A stretch of 64,000 bases of DNA from Acetatifactor muris (GTDB taxonomy: Bacteria; Bacillota; Clostridia; Lachnospirales; Lachnospiraceae). The notes under the pieces were generated by a model that was given only the letters and a program-made list of their open reading frames with translations, did not search any database and was not told the origin of the DNA. Shown in pieces: positions 17,351-25,673 of this stretch; positions within the stretch are counted from its first letter, which is position 1, and every line of letters starts with the position of its first letter. The stretch lies in assembly GCF_024623325.1 (NCBI RefSeq), contig NZ_JANJZD010000012.1, positions 93,125 to 157,124 on the forward strand. Direction: 5' to 3'. The translations under genes and the position numbers were made by a program.

Positions 17351-18139
17351 TTAGGAGATCGGCGGCAGCACCCTGCGGTATTGGGAGGGCGTCATACGGT
17401 AACAGGCAAGGAAGGTGCGGTTGAAAGTCTTCTGGCTTTCGAAGCCTGCCTCCTGCCAGATATCTGTGATATGGCAATCCGTGTCCCGCAGCTGCCTGGC
17501 CGCGTAGTCCAGCCGGAGCCGATTGATATATTCATGAAAGTTGCAGTGCAGCTTCTGGGTAAAAATGCGGGAGATATAATATTTGTTGAAATGCAGCTCC
17601 CGGGCGATTCGTTCCAGGGTCAGGGGCTCCTGAAAGTGCAGAGAGATATAGGAGATAAGCTGATAACCCACATCGGCATCTTCCTGTCTGTTTCGGGCGG
17701 TAAATTTCGCCTCCGGCATCAGATAGGCCAGAATCAGATTCAGCCAGGCTTCGCTGACAGTGCGGGATTGTTCCGCGTAATGCAGCATTCTGTCGAAGGC
17801 AAAAGGAATGTCAGGATTCTGGGTGCCGGAAGAGAAAAAGGGGCATTCGGGCTGCTGTTTACGGAAAAGCTGGTAGTATTCCTTCGCATGGGCCGGGGCA
17901 AAAATGCAGATAACAGCCATGCAGGAAGCCTCCGCCAGATAACTGTGCACCATATCCGGAAAGATGATGGCGGCTTCATCTTTCCGGATTTTTCTCGTCT
18001 GGTTTGAAATGGTGACTTCCAGAGTACCCTCCCGGATAAAAATCAGTTCCACCGCATTGTGCAGATGAGCCGGAAAGGTGATGTCTTTGCAGAGGAAACA
18101 CTGGAATCCTACTTGTTTATTCTCATAAAACGGCCGCAT
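17351..18139 (-). CDS. AraC-family transcriptional regulator
   Basis: 262 residues: an N-terminal cupin-like sensing domain (FPAHLHNAVELIFIREG, with the beta-strand pattern of the AraC arm) and a C-terminal double helix-turn-helix (LTLERIARELHFNKYYISRI, ITDIWQEAGFESQKTFNRTF). Such regulators bind a small ligand and act near sugar genes. It is the last gene of a minus-strand set with two hybrid kinases, 39 bases after the stop of the nearer kinase. It is convergent with the exporter permease gene. Its target is not evident from the sequence; the divergent carbohydrate locus to the right is a reasonable guess. Confidence 0.9.
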   Translation of the reverse strand: MRPFYENKQVGFQCFLCKDITFPAHLHNAVELIFIREGTLEVTISNQTRKIRKDEAAIIFPDMVHSYLAEASCMAVICIFAPAHAKEYYQLFRKQQPECPFFSSGTQNPDIPFAFDRMLHYAEQSRTVSEAWLNLILAYLMPEAKFTARNRQEDADVGYQLISYISLHFQEPLTLERIARELHFNKYYISRIFTQKLHCNFHEYINRLRLDYAARQLRDTDCHITDIWQEAGFESQKTFNRTFLACYRMTPSQYRRVLPPIS

Positions 18140-18178
18140 ATATGTGAATCCTTTCTGCTTCTCGTTACATTTTCCTTA

Positions 18179-20761
18179 TTACAGATATTTTTTCAACTTG
18201 CGGGCGACAGTCTGAACATCAATGGGTTTTGCCAGATGGTCATCCATACCACAATCCAGACACTTTTGAATATCTTCCGAAAAAGCATCTGCAGTCATTG
18301 CAATGATCGGAATATCCGCATCGGCACGTTCCAGATCCCGGATGGCTCTGGTAGCTTCATAGCCATCCATCAGGGGCATCCGCACATCCATAAGAATCGC
18401 GTCATAATATCCAACAGGAGAGTTCGCAAATTTTTCAAAGCAGATCTGCCCGTTTTCAACCCAGTCCAAATCCAGCTCAAGCACAGACAGCAGCTCCCTT
18501 GCAACTTCCCAGTTAATCTCGTTATCCTCTGCCATTAAAATATGTTTTCCCTGAAACGCCAGGTCATTTTCTTTGCCGGCATCTGCAATTTCTTCGCCGG
18601 GAGTACCGGCAAGTACTTTCAGGGCGTCATACAGAGCGGATCTGAACAGCGGCAGGGAAATGAATCCGGTAATCCCCGCTGCCCGTGCTTCCGCTTCCAT
18701 CCCGCTCCAGTCAAGGGCTGCGAGCAGCAGAGCCGGGCTGCTTTCCTTATACTTCAAACGAATTTCCCGGGCAGCTTCAATTCCATTCATACCCGGTAAT
18801 TTCCAGCCCAGAAGGATTACCTGATAATCGTCGTTTTGTTGATGGCGGTCAGCGATCAGACCCATTGCCGGTTCAGCGCTCAGGCACCACTCGGCGTGAA
18901 GCCCCATTGCATTTAAGAAATGAACCGCACTGCTGCATAACCGCTCATCCTCATCTACAACCAGAACTTTCCAGGCGGGAAGAACCGGCTCAGCTTCCTG
19001 CTCTGCCGCCTTTGCCAGGTCAAGAACAACGTGAAACTCACTGCCCCTGCCCTGTTCGCTTTTTACGGAAATAGTGCCGCCCATGGCATCCACAATATAT
19101 TTGGTAATTGCCATTCCCAGCCCGGAGCCCTCTGTTTTCTGTACGCGGGTATTGTCTTCTCTGCTGAAGGAGTCGAATATTTCCTTCTGGTATTCCTTTG
19201 ACATACCAATGCCCGTATCGCTGACCAGGAAATGGGTCCGAACACAGGAGGTATCTTCCGGCAATGGTTCCTGATATACAGATACCTGAACAGTACCGCC
19301 TTCCGGCGTAAATTTGACAGCATTTCCCAACAGGTTAATCAATACCTGATTCAGACGTACACTGTCACAGCATACATCCTCCGAAAGAATTTCGTAGGCG
19401 ACAGCGTTGAAGAGCTGATTTTTTGCCCTGACCTGGGGCTGCATAATATTGACAATACTGTCCATGACTTCCCGCAATGATGTCGGCTCCACATTCAGCA
19501 CCATTTTGCCGCTTTCAATTTTCGATATATCCAGCACATCATTGATAAGTCCAAGCAGATGCTTGCTGGATAATGTGATTTTACGCAGATATTCCTGAGT
19601 CCGTTCCGGATTGTGTGTATTGTTTGCAGCCAGAGCCGTCATACCGATTATGGCATTCATGGGGGTGCGTATATCATGGCTCATGCTGGACAGAAATTCC
19701 TGCTTTGCCGCATTTGCCCGCTCAGCTTCTTTCTGCGCTTTTTCAGCCGCTCTCCGTGCGGCATCCATTTCCTCATTCATACGCTTCAGCTCAGAAACCT
19801 GATTTTTGAATATTTTTAAATACTGAAAGAATATGTAGAGGAGCATGGCAATTACAGCAAAAGAAGCAGCATAAACGGTGACAAGCCAATGACTGCTCAT
19901 ACCTGAAATTGCCTGATCCAGCCCGCTGAAAGGAAGGACCGTCACCAGATACCATTCGCAGTATGGGAGGCTGAAACAATACAGGTGGCGGCGGGATTCG
20001 CCGTTTTTCAGAATAACGGAATAATCTTCATCTGCATTCATGGCAGCAGCTATCTGTCCGATATAGTAATCTGCTTCTTCAGGCTGGCCGTCAAAGATAT
20101 CGGATAGCCTGTCAAAATAATTATCGTGGGTACCATTCGTATTCCTGACAACATAGCTGCCGTCTCTGCGTATGACAAAGGAATAAATCAGCGAGCTGTC
20201 AGAATCCAGAAAGAGAACCTCTCCCATATATTTGGAAGAAAGTCCTACAATGATGGCAAGGCTGTCGCTTCCGTCGGACATGGGATATTCACAGGGAACA
20301 CCGAATAAAATCACACTATTTCCGCTGCTGTCGACAGCAGATACCACTTTACGCTCCCCATTCTGCAGACTTTCCAGAAAAGGTTCAGGGTGGTTGAGCT
20401 CCACAGGATCGCCGTAAATCATTTCAATGTCACCATCGGAGGAATACAGGGCTGCGCATAGAAAATGCCTTGCCCGTGCGCCGTATTCTATCTCTTCCTT
20501 CGAGCCGTAATCGGAATGCTCTTCACCTGCGGCAATGTGCGCTATGGATTCCGCCATTGTCAGGCGGAGATCTATAATGGTTTCAAAATGTAAGGATACC
20601 TGCTCGTTCATTCCAGCCATATAAGCAGTGCCTATATTTTCAATTGTGCTTTCGCTCATATTGTTAATGGATATTCCAAGAAACAAAAACACGAAAATAT
20701 TCAGGCAGATAATTATTGTTGTGCTGATTTTTAATGAGCGCGGCAACTCTATGTTTTTCAT
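18179..20761 (-). CDS. Hybrid sensor histidine kinase with one degenerate and one intact receiver domain
   Basis: About 860 residues. Membrane segments near residues 12-32 and 290-315 bracket a Cache-like extracellular sensor. Then come a coiled coil, a His kinase core (SMSHDIRTPMNAIIG, near residue 360), an ATPase domain (NLLGNAVKFTPEGG, DTGIGM, GSGLGMAI), and two receiver domains. In the first receiver (about 570-680) the acceptor position reads VILLGWKLPGMNG, with Gly where Asp is expected, and FISLPLF has Leu in place of the conserved Lys. The second (about 735-855; ILMDVRMPLMDGYEA, LAKPID) is intact. The ATG at 20761 has GGAG 9 bases upstream and is preferred to the ATG at 20776. It follows the other hybrid kinase by 34 bases. 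Confidence 0.9.
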   Translation of the reverse strand: MKNIELPRSLKISTTIIICLNIFVFLFLGISINNMSESTIENIGTAYMAGMNEQVSLHFETIIDLRLTMAESIAHIAAGEEHSDYGSKEEIEYGARARHFLCAALYSSDGDIEMIYGDPVELNHPEPFLESLQNGERKVVSAVDSSGNSVILFGVPCEYPMSDGSDSLAIIVGLSSKYMGEVLFLDSDSSLIYSFVIRRDGSYVVRNTNGTHDNYFDRLSDIFDGQPEEADYYIGQIAAAMNADEDYSVILKNGESRRHLYCFSLPYCEWYLVTVLPFSGLDQAISGMSSHWLVTVYAASFAVIAMLLYIFFQYLKIFKNQVSELKRMNEEMDAARRAAEKAQKEAERANAAKQEFLSSMSHDIRTPMNAIIGMTALAANNTHNPERTQEYLRKITLSSKHLLGLINDVLDISKIESGKMVLNVEPTSLREVMDSIVNIMQPQVRAKNQLFNAVAYEILSEDVCCDSVRLNQVLINLLGNAVKFTPEGGTVQVSVYQEPLPEDTSCVRTHFLVSDTGIGMSKEYQKEIFDSFSREDNTRVQKTEGSGLGMAITKYIVDAMGGTISVKSEQGRGSEFHVVLDLAKAAEQEAEPVLPAWKVLVVDEDERLCSSAVHFLNAMGLHAEWCLSAEPAMGLIADRHQQNDDYQVILLGWKLPGMNGIEAAREIRLKYKESSPALLLAALDWSGMEAEARAAGITGFISLPLFRSALYDALKVLAGTPGEEIADAGKENDLAFQGKHILMAEDNEINWEVARELLSVLELDLDWVENGQICFEKFANSPVGYYDAILMDVRMPLMDGYEATRAIRDLERADADIPIIAMTADAFSEDIQKCLDCGMDDHLAKPIDVQTVARKLKKYL

Positions 20762-20795
20762 ACTTTTAATCTCCATCCTCTATGCAGCTGTCTGC

Positions 20796-23387
20796 TTACT
20801 GCCTCTGCCGGTATCTCAGCCGGCTCATGACCTTAAACATTTTCCCGATGTCTACCGGCTTTGCCAGATGTTCATCCATGCCGGCGTCCTTTGCCAGTGC
20901 GATATCTTCTTCAAATGTGTTCGCCGACAGCGCTATAATGGGCACAGAACCCGCGTCTGAACGGTCCAGGGCGCGCATCACACGGGTTGCCTCATATCCG
21001 CTCATAACCGGCATCATCAAATCCATGAGCACACAGTCAAATGTTCCCGGAGGGGACGCCGTGAACGCATCCACGGCAGCTTTTCCGTCGTTGGCAGTCA
21101 CGACTTCTGCCCCCGCCTCCTTCAGCATGAATTCTACGATTTCACAGTTGAGCTCGTTATCTTCCACCAGAAGGACACGCATCCCCGCAATATTGCTCTG
21201 CAGGTTCTGTTCCACAGCCACAGGCTGGATACTTTCAGCCTCATCGATCTGAATGGGCAGGGTAATCTGAACCATGCTCCCTATGCCGGGCTGACTGTCT
21301 ATCTCAACGGTCCCCTTCATCTGATCTACCAGCTTCTTTACGATGGACATACCAAGTCCCACACCATTATAGTTGGTTCTTGCGTCCTGATGTTCCTGGG
21401 TGAAAGGCTCGAAAATGTGTTTTTTGAAGTCATTTCCGATGCCGATTCCGGTATCTTCGATCTCAAAACGGTAATTTTCAATTTCGCCCTGGCAGTCGTT
21501 TTCCTTTACTCGAACAAATACGGAACCGTGAGGGCGGTTATATTTCAGCGCGTTATCAATGACATTCATCAGGATCTGCTTCAGGTACAGGGGATTTCCG
21601 ATCAGCCTGCTGTGCTGCAGGCCGGCCTTTTCCATTATCAGTCGGATTCCCGCCTCCTCCGCTTGGGGAGACAGGATCGTGATGCAGTCTTCCAGTATAT
21701 CGTGAAGGTCAAAAGGATCTTCCACCGCGGCAGGCCTTCCGGTTTCCAGCCTGCTGACCTGAAGAACGTCGTTCACCAGGGACAGCAGATGCTCTGTCGA
21801 AACGCGGATTTTTTTGCGGCATGATTTCTGACGTTCCAAATCATCCGGACTTTTCTCCAGGATGGCCAGCATTCCCAGAATCCCGTTGATGGGGGTGCGG
21901 AGATCGTGGGACATATGGGAAAGGAATTCGCTTTTGGCCGAATTTGCCCGTCTTACCTTCTCCAGAAGCTCCATGATGGACTGCTCCTGTTTCTTTCTCG
22001 TCATCATGGTCTCTGTGATATCCTGATGATATCCGTTCAGGCAGGCGCCCTGCTTTTTGAAGGTCCTGTCCGGCACACCGCCGCAGCGGACATATATTTT
22101 CCCAAGCTTCGGATGATTCCAGGGGTAGATTACCTCGGAACGTCCCGTTTCCAATATCTCCCGCACCGAATCCTGCACCATCTCCACATAGTCAGGCTCT
22201 ATATTTTCAAACCAGAATCGGTAACACGCCTCCGGCTCGATTTCGTCCGATACACCCAGAAGGAGCCGCATGGTTCGATCCGCATACATCCTGGGGCGGC
22301 AGCCTTCCTCCAGCTCAATGGTCCAGATGCCGGTTTTGGCTCCCTCCAGAATGTCCTCCAGGCTTTTTCTTGCCTCCAGCTTGTATTTCTCCTCCTGCTC
22401 CACCACGGCATTGACATCCCGCAGAGCGAAAATTGCGCAGTTTTCTTCTGCTTTCTCCGTGGCGGAAAAGTGGATTTCCAGATGCTTAAGTCCCCAGGGA
22501 TTATCCTTTACCTGGTAACGGACATAGAACTTTTTCCTTGTTCTGAGCTGGGCAAGCACATAATCTTTTTTCGTCACGGCACGGAGCCGCTCCTGGTCCC
22601 GGGGGACTACATTATGGAAAATATACAGCTCCATAGCCGCCTGATAGCCATCCGCAAAATGAATAGCTCCATCCATGCTCATCTGTTCGCTGTCTCTGTA
22701 TATCTCGCATTGTCCTGTGTTGAAGTTCACCTGATAGATGCCCAGGTAGTCCACGCTGAGGGCGTGGAGAACATTATAGTTCCTCTTTTGAAGCTCGCGG
22801 ACCAGATTCCGCCGTTTCAGAGAGGATACGATAAAGTACGCAGCAGTCTGAAGCATATTTGACGCATATTCCAGCGACTTTGCAGGGGGATTATCCACAC
22901 CGTAAAAGCCGATGAGATTCTGGCCGTTATAGAGGGGAACCACCACAAGAGAATGGATGTTTTGCCGCTTCAGATTCTCATACTGAAGGGGGTCAGTCTC
23001 CCGGATATCTTCCAGGCATTCGATGACAATGTACCTGCCAATACTGAACTTCCGATACCAGCTTGCACACACCTCCGGGGGAACATTCTGAAGGTTTTCC
23101 TTTTCCGGTTCTACCCCGTCAGCCACCCACTCATAGGTGTTGTCGTCACAGCCGGACTCATTCTGCTCAAATATATAGGTCCGTTCTCCGGCCAGCGCTT
23201 TTCCCAGATGTTCCAGCAGCACTTCCAGCGACTGGTCCGGGGTCTCCTCCAGCAGAGCGACACGAAGACCCTCATTGATGACGGCTTCCAGATTCTGAAC
23301 GTTGCGCATGCCGCTGTGCTGCTCACAGCTTCCACCGCCCGACGTCCCACTGTCTGCCTGTTCATAAATCTTCCTTGAATAATCCAT
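20796..23387 (-). CDS. Hybrid sensor histidine kinase (GAF/PAS input, soluble)
   Basis: About 863 residues without clear membrane segments, so probably cytoplasmic. An N-terminal GAF-like region (about 30-190, with FYGVDNPPAKSLEYAS) and PAS-like regions lead into a His kinase core (HMSHDLRTPINGILG, near residue 494), an ATPase domain (NVIDNALKYNRPHG, DTGIGIG, GVGLGMSIV) and an intact receiver domain (VLLVEDNELN, VLMDLMMPVMSGYEA, LAKPVDIG). The ATG at 23387 is chosen because GGAGGG lies 7 bases upstream; the ATG at 23402 has no site of its own. It is the first gene of the minus-strand set with the second hybrid kinase and the AraC regulator. Two hybrid kinases without a histidine phosphotransferase gene nearby imply a distant partner. 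Confidence 0.9.
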   Translation of the reverse strand: MDYSRKIYEQADSGTSGGGSCEQHSGMRNVQNLEAVINEGLRVALLEETPDQSLEVLLEHLGKALAGERTYIFEQNESGCDDNTYEWVADGVEPEKENLQNVPPEVCASWYRKFSIGRYIVIECLEDIRETDPLQYENLKRQNIHSLVVVPLYNGQNLIGFYGVDNPPAKSLEYASNMLQTAAYFIVSSLKRRNLVRELQKRNYNVLHALSVDYLGIYQVNFNTGQCEIYRDSEQMSMDGAIHFADGYQAAMELYIFHNVVPRDQERLRAVTKKDYVLAQLRTRKKFYVRYQVKDNPWGLKHLEIHFSATEKAEENCAIFALRDVNAVVEQEEKYKLEARKSLEDILEGAKTGIWTIELEEGCRPRMYADRTMRLLLGVSDEIEPEACYRFWFENIEPDYVEMVQDSVREILETGRSEVIYPWNHPKLGKIYVRCGGVPDRTFKKQGACLNGYHQDITETMMTRKKQEQSIMELLEKVRRANSAKSEFLSHMSHDLRTPINGILGMLAILEKSPDDLERQKSCRKKIRVSTEHLLSLVNDVLQVSRLETGRPAAVEDPFDLHDILEDCITILSPQAEEAGIRLIMEKAGLQHSRLIGNPLYLKQILMNVIDNALKYNRPHGSVFVRVKENDCQGEIENYRFEIEDTGIGIGNDFKKHIFEPFTQEHQDARTNYNGVGLGMSIVKKLVDQMKGTVEIDSQPGIGSMVQITLPIQIDEAESIQPVAVEQNLQSNIAGMRVLLVEDNELNCEIVEFMLKEAGAEVVTANDGKAAVDAFTASPPGTFDCVLMDLMMPVMSGYEATRVMRALDRSDAGSVPIIALSANTFEEDIALAKDAGMDEHLAKPVDIGKMFKVMSRLRYRQRQ

Positions 23388-23590
23388 ACGCCTGCCCTCC
23401 ATATAGACCGCTTTTCGGCCATATTCACCACATCTGCAGAATCCGCAGCGCCTGTGTCATAATACCATATGCCCACAATCACGTCAATATGGAGGAGCTT
23501 TGCCGGCAGGCCATCGACAGAATGGCGGACTGCGCATTATGAGACTGGATTCGACCACCGGGACTGACATGGGAGCATATATGTGAGGAA

Positions 23591-23681
23591 ACAGAAGCTA
23601 CAGTGCAACAGATGACTTGTTTTCCTGGGTTTCTGACAATCATTTTACAATGAATTCTGCTATACTGCAAGTAGCTTCTGT
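23591..23681. promoter_or_regulatory. Widely spaced inverted repeat in the divergent control region
   Basis: The 347-base gap between the hybrid kinase start (23387) and the ThuA-like gene (23735) contains a perfect 11-bp inverted repeat, ACAGAAGCTAC at 23591-23601 and GTAGCTTCTGT at 23671-23681. The match extends inward through TGCA with one or two mismatched bases. The arms are 69 bases apart and flank TATACT at 23661, a possible -10 box. This could be a looping operator, or a DNA or RNA stem. A 17-codon open frame at 23489-23542 is not considered a gene. Nothing else is recognisable in the gap. Confidence 0.45.
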
Positions 23682-23734
23682 CAGAGAACAGAAACAGTTC
23701 AGCTAAAGGCGGCGAGAAACAAGGAGGGACTCTT

Positions 23735-24466
23735 ATGGAGACGAAGAGACAGGCACTGATTTTCCAGGGCGGATGGGATGGCCACGAGCCGGTACTGGTG
23801 GCCCGGCGTTTTAAGGGAATGCTGGAGAGACACGGCTATACCTGTCAGGTGTATGACAGTCAGGATATCCTGGCGGACGGTGAGAAACTAATGGAGATGG
23901 ACTTGATTGTTCCCTGCTGGACCATGGGAGAGATCAAGCCGGAGTACCGCAGAAATATCAGCCTGGCAGTGGCGGCGGGAACAGGGCTGGCCGGGTGCCA
24001 CGGCGGAATGTGCGATGCGTTCCGGCAGGATGTGGAATGGCAATTTATGACTGGGGGACAGTGGGTCAGCCATCCGGGCGGAGACGGAATCGACTATACG
24101 GTGAACATCTGTAAGGGATCCAGCCCTATTGTGGAGGGCCTGGAGGATTTCCCTGTGTGCAGCGAACATTATTATCTCCATGTGGATCCGGCGGTTGAAG
24201 TGCTGGCCACCACCAGATTTCCGGTGGTGAACTATTACCACATTTCCAATAAAGTGGTTGACATGCCGGTGGCCTGGACGAAATTCTGGGGGAACGGCAG
24301 GGTGTTCTACTGTTCGCTGGGACATCATGACGATGTGTTTGAGAAATTCCCCAACGCGGGGATTCTGATGGAGAGAGGCCTGGTGTGGGCGGCGGAAGGC
24401 AAGGCGTACGCGGCGGACCGGGGACTGACCACGGAACGTTTTGAGAATAGCGCAAAAATGTATTGA
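23735..24466 (+). CDS. ThuA-like protein
   Basis: 243 residues of the ThuA (trehalose-utilisation) class I glutamine-amidotransferase-like fold. Visible landmarks are AGCHGGMCDAF, TGGQWVSHPGG, SEHYYLHVDP and the C-terminal MPVAWTKFWGNGRVFYCSLGHH. ThuA proteins act in the metabolism of oxidised or keto sugars together with Gfo/Idh/MocA dehydrogenases, and one follows here after 49 bases. The ATG follows AAGGAGGGACTCTT. It is the first gene of a plus-strand carbohydrate set and is divergent from the hybrid kinase set. The exact substrate cannot be read from the sequence. Confidence 0.85.
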   Translation: METKRQALIFQGGWDGHEPVLVARRFKGMLERHGYTCQVYDSQDILADGEKLMEMDLIVPCWTMGEIKPEYRRNISLAVAAGTGLAGCHGGMCDAFRQDVEWQFMTGGQWVSHPGGDGIDYTVNICKGSSPIVEGLEDFPVCSEHYYLHVDPAVEVLATTRFPVVNYYHISNKVVDMPVAWTKFWGNGRVFYCSLGHHDDVFEKFPNAGILMERGLVWAAEGKAYAADRGLTTERFENSAKMY

Positions 24467-24515
24467 TACAGAGACATTCGGGCAGCGGTGTATCAAGAGA
24501 GAGGATGGAAAATTT

Positions 24516-25622
24516 ATGGAGAAAGTGAAAATAGGCGTACTGGGAACAGGGGCTATCAGCGGCATTTATTTCAAGAATCTCACAGGCCTGTTTCAGGAAG
24601 TAGAGGTTGTCGGTGTCTGCGACCTTTTTCGGGAGAAGGCGGAGGAAGCCGCAAAAGAATATAGTATTCCCAAAGTGTACGATACCATGGAGGAAATGCT
24701 GGCGGATGAGGAAATAGAAATTGTTCTGAATCTGACCCGTCCCAACGAACATTTTACGACCACAAAGGCAGCTCTGGAGGCGGGTAAGCATGTGTACAGT
24801 GAGAAGCCCCTGGCGGCCACTTATGAGGAGGGCGCAGAGCTGGCGGCACTGGCGAAGGAAAAAGGGCTTCTGCTGGGCGGAGCGCCGGATACTTTCCTGG
24901 GTGCAGGCATTCAGACCTGCCGGAGGCTGATTGACGACGGATTGATTGGGGATGTCATCGGCGCGGAAGCGAGAATGGTCTGTCATGGTCATGAGAGCTG
25001 GCATCCCGCGCCGGAGTTCTATTATCAGTACGGCGGCGGGCCAATGATGGACATGGGGCCTTACTATATGACAGCGCTGGTGAATCTGGTGGGAAGGGTG
25101 AAGGAAATCACAGGGATGACCGGACGGGCTTTTGAACAGAGAATCATCACCAGCCAGCCGAAAAAGGGAACGGTGGTGGACGTGGAAGTGCCCACCTATA
25201 CCACAGGACTGCTGAGATTCGAGAACGGAGCCATCGGAACAGTGCTCACCACTTTTGACGTTTACTATGACCGTCAGGCCTTTCTGGAGATTTACGGGAC
25301 GAAGGGGACGCTGCGTGTGCCGGATCCCAATGGTTTCGGAGGAAGTATCTGGCTGCTTCGGCCGGAGGACGGAAGCTTTAAGGAGATGCCTCTTCTGTAT
25401 GACTATAAAGAGAACAGCAGAGGGCTGGGACTGGCGGATATGGCGAAGGCCCTGCGGGAGAAACGGGAATTCCGCGCAGACGTACAGCAGACGCTTCATG
25501 TGCTGGAGATTCTCACCACCTTTGAGAAGAGCAGCGCAGAGGGGCGCTGCATAGAGCTTGTCTCCCCGTATCAGAGGAGAGACGCCATGAAGAATCTGCC
25601 GGTTTCCGGGGTGCTGGACTGA
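24516..25622 (+). CDS. Gfo/Idh/MocA-family oxidoreductase
   Basis: 368 residues. The N-terminal Rossmann fold begins with GVLGTGAISGIY. The EKPLA motif at about residue 95 carries the conserved Lys, and GGGPMMDMGPYY in the C-terminal domain corresponds to the substrate-binding motif of the family, with Tyr where many members have His. The enzyme probably oxidises or reduces a sugar or cyclitol with NAD(P). The ATG at 24516 has GAGGATGG upstream; an in-frame start at 24441 would overlap the ThuA-like gene and lacks a site. Its location between ThuA and a sugar ABC importer supports a carbohydrate catabolic role. Confidence 0.9.
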   Translation: MEKVKIGVLGTGAISGIYFKNLTGLFQEVEVVGVCDLFREKAEEAAKEYSIPKVYDTMEEMLADEEIEIVLNLTRPNEHFTTTKAALEAGKHVYSEKPLAATYEEGAELAALAKEKGLLLGGAPDTFLGAGIQTCRRLIDDGLIGDVIGAEARMVCHGHESWHPAPEFYYQYGGGPMMDMGPYYMTALVNLVGRVKEITGMTGRAFEQRIITSQPKKGTVVDVEVPTYTTGLLRFENGAIGTVLTTFDVYYDRQAFLEIYGTKGTLRVPDPNGFGGSIWLLRPEDGSFKEMPLLYDYKENSRGLGLADMAKALREKREFRADVQQTLHVLEILTTFEKSSAEGRCIELVSPYQRRDAMKNLPVSGVLD

Positions 25623-25673
25623 CGCTTTATCTACACAGCAATTCCGACAATGCCGGGCTGAGACAGTAATGAT

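Noticed and set aside
23489..23542. 17-codon frame (MEELCRQAIDRMADCAL) in the kinase/ThuA gap
   Set aside because: No ribosome site and too short to judge; it could be a gene remnant, but nothing supports it.
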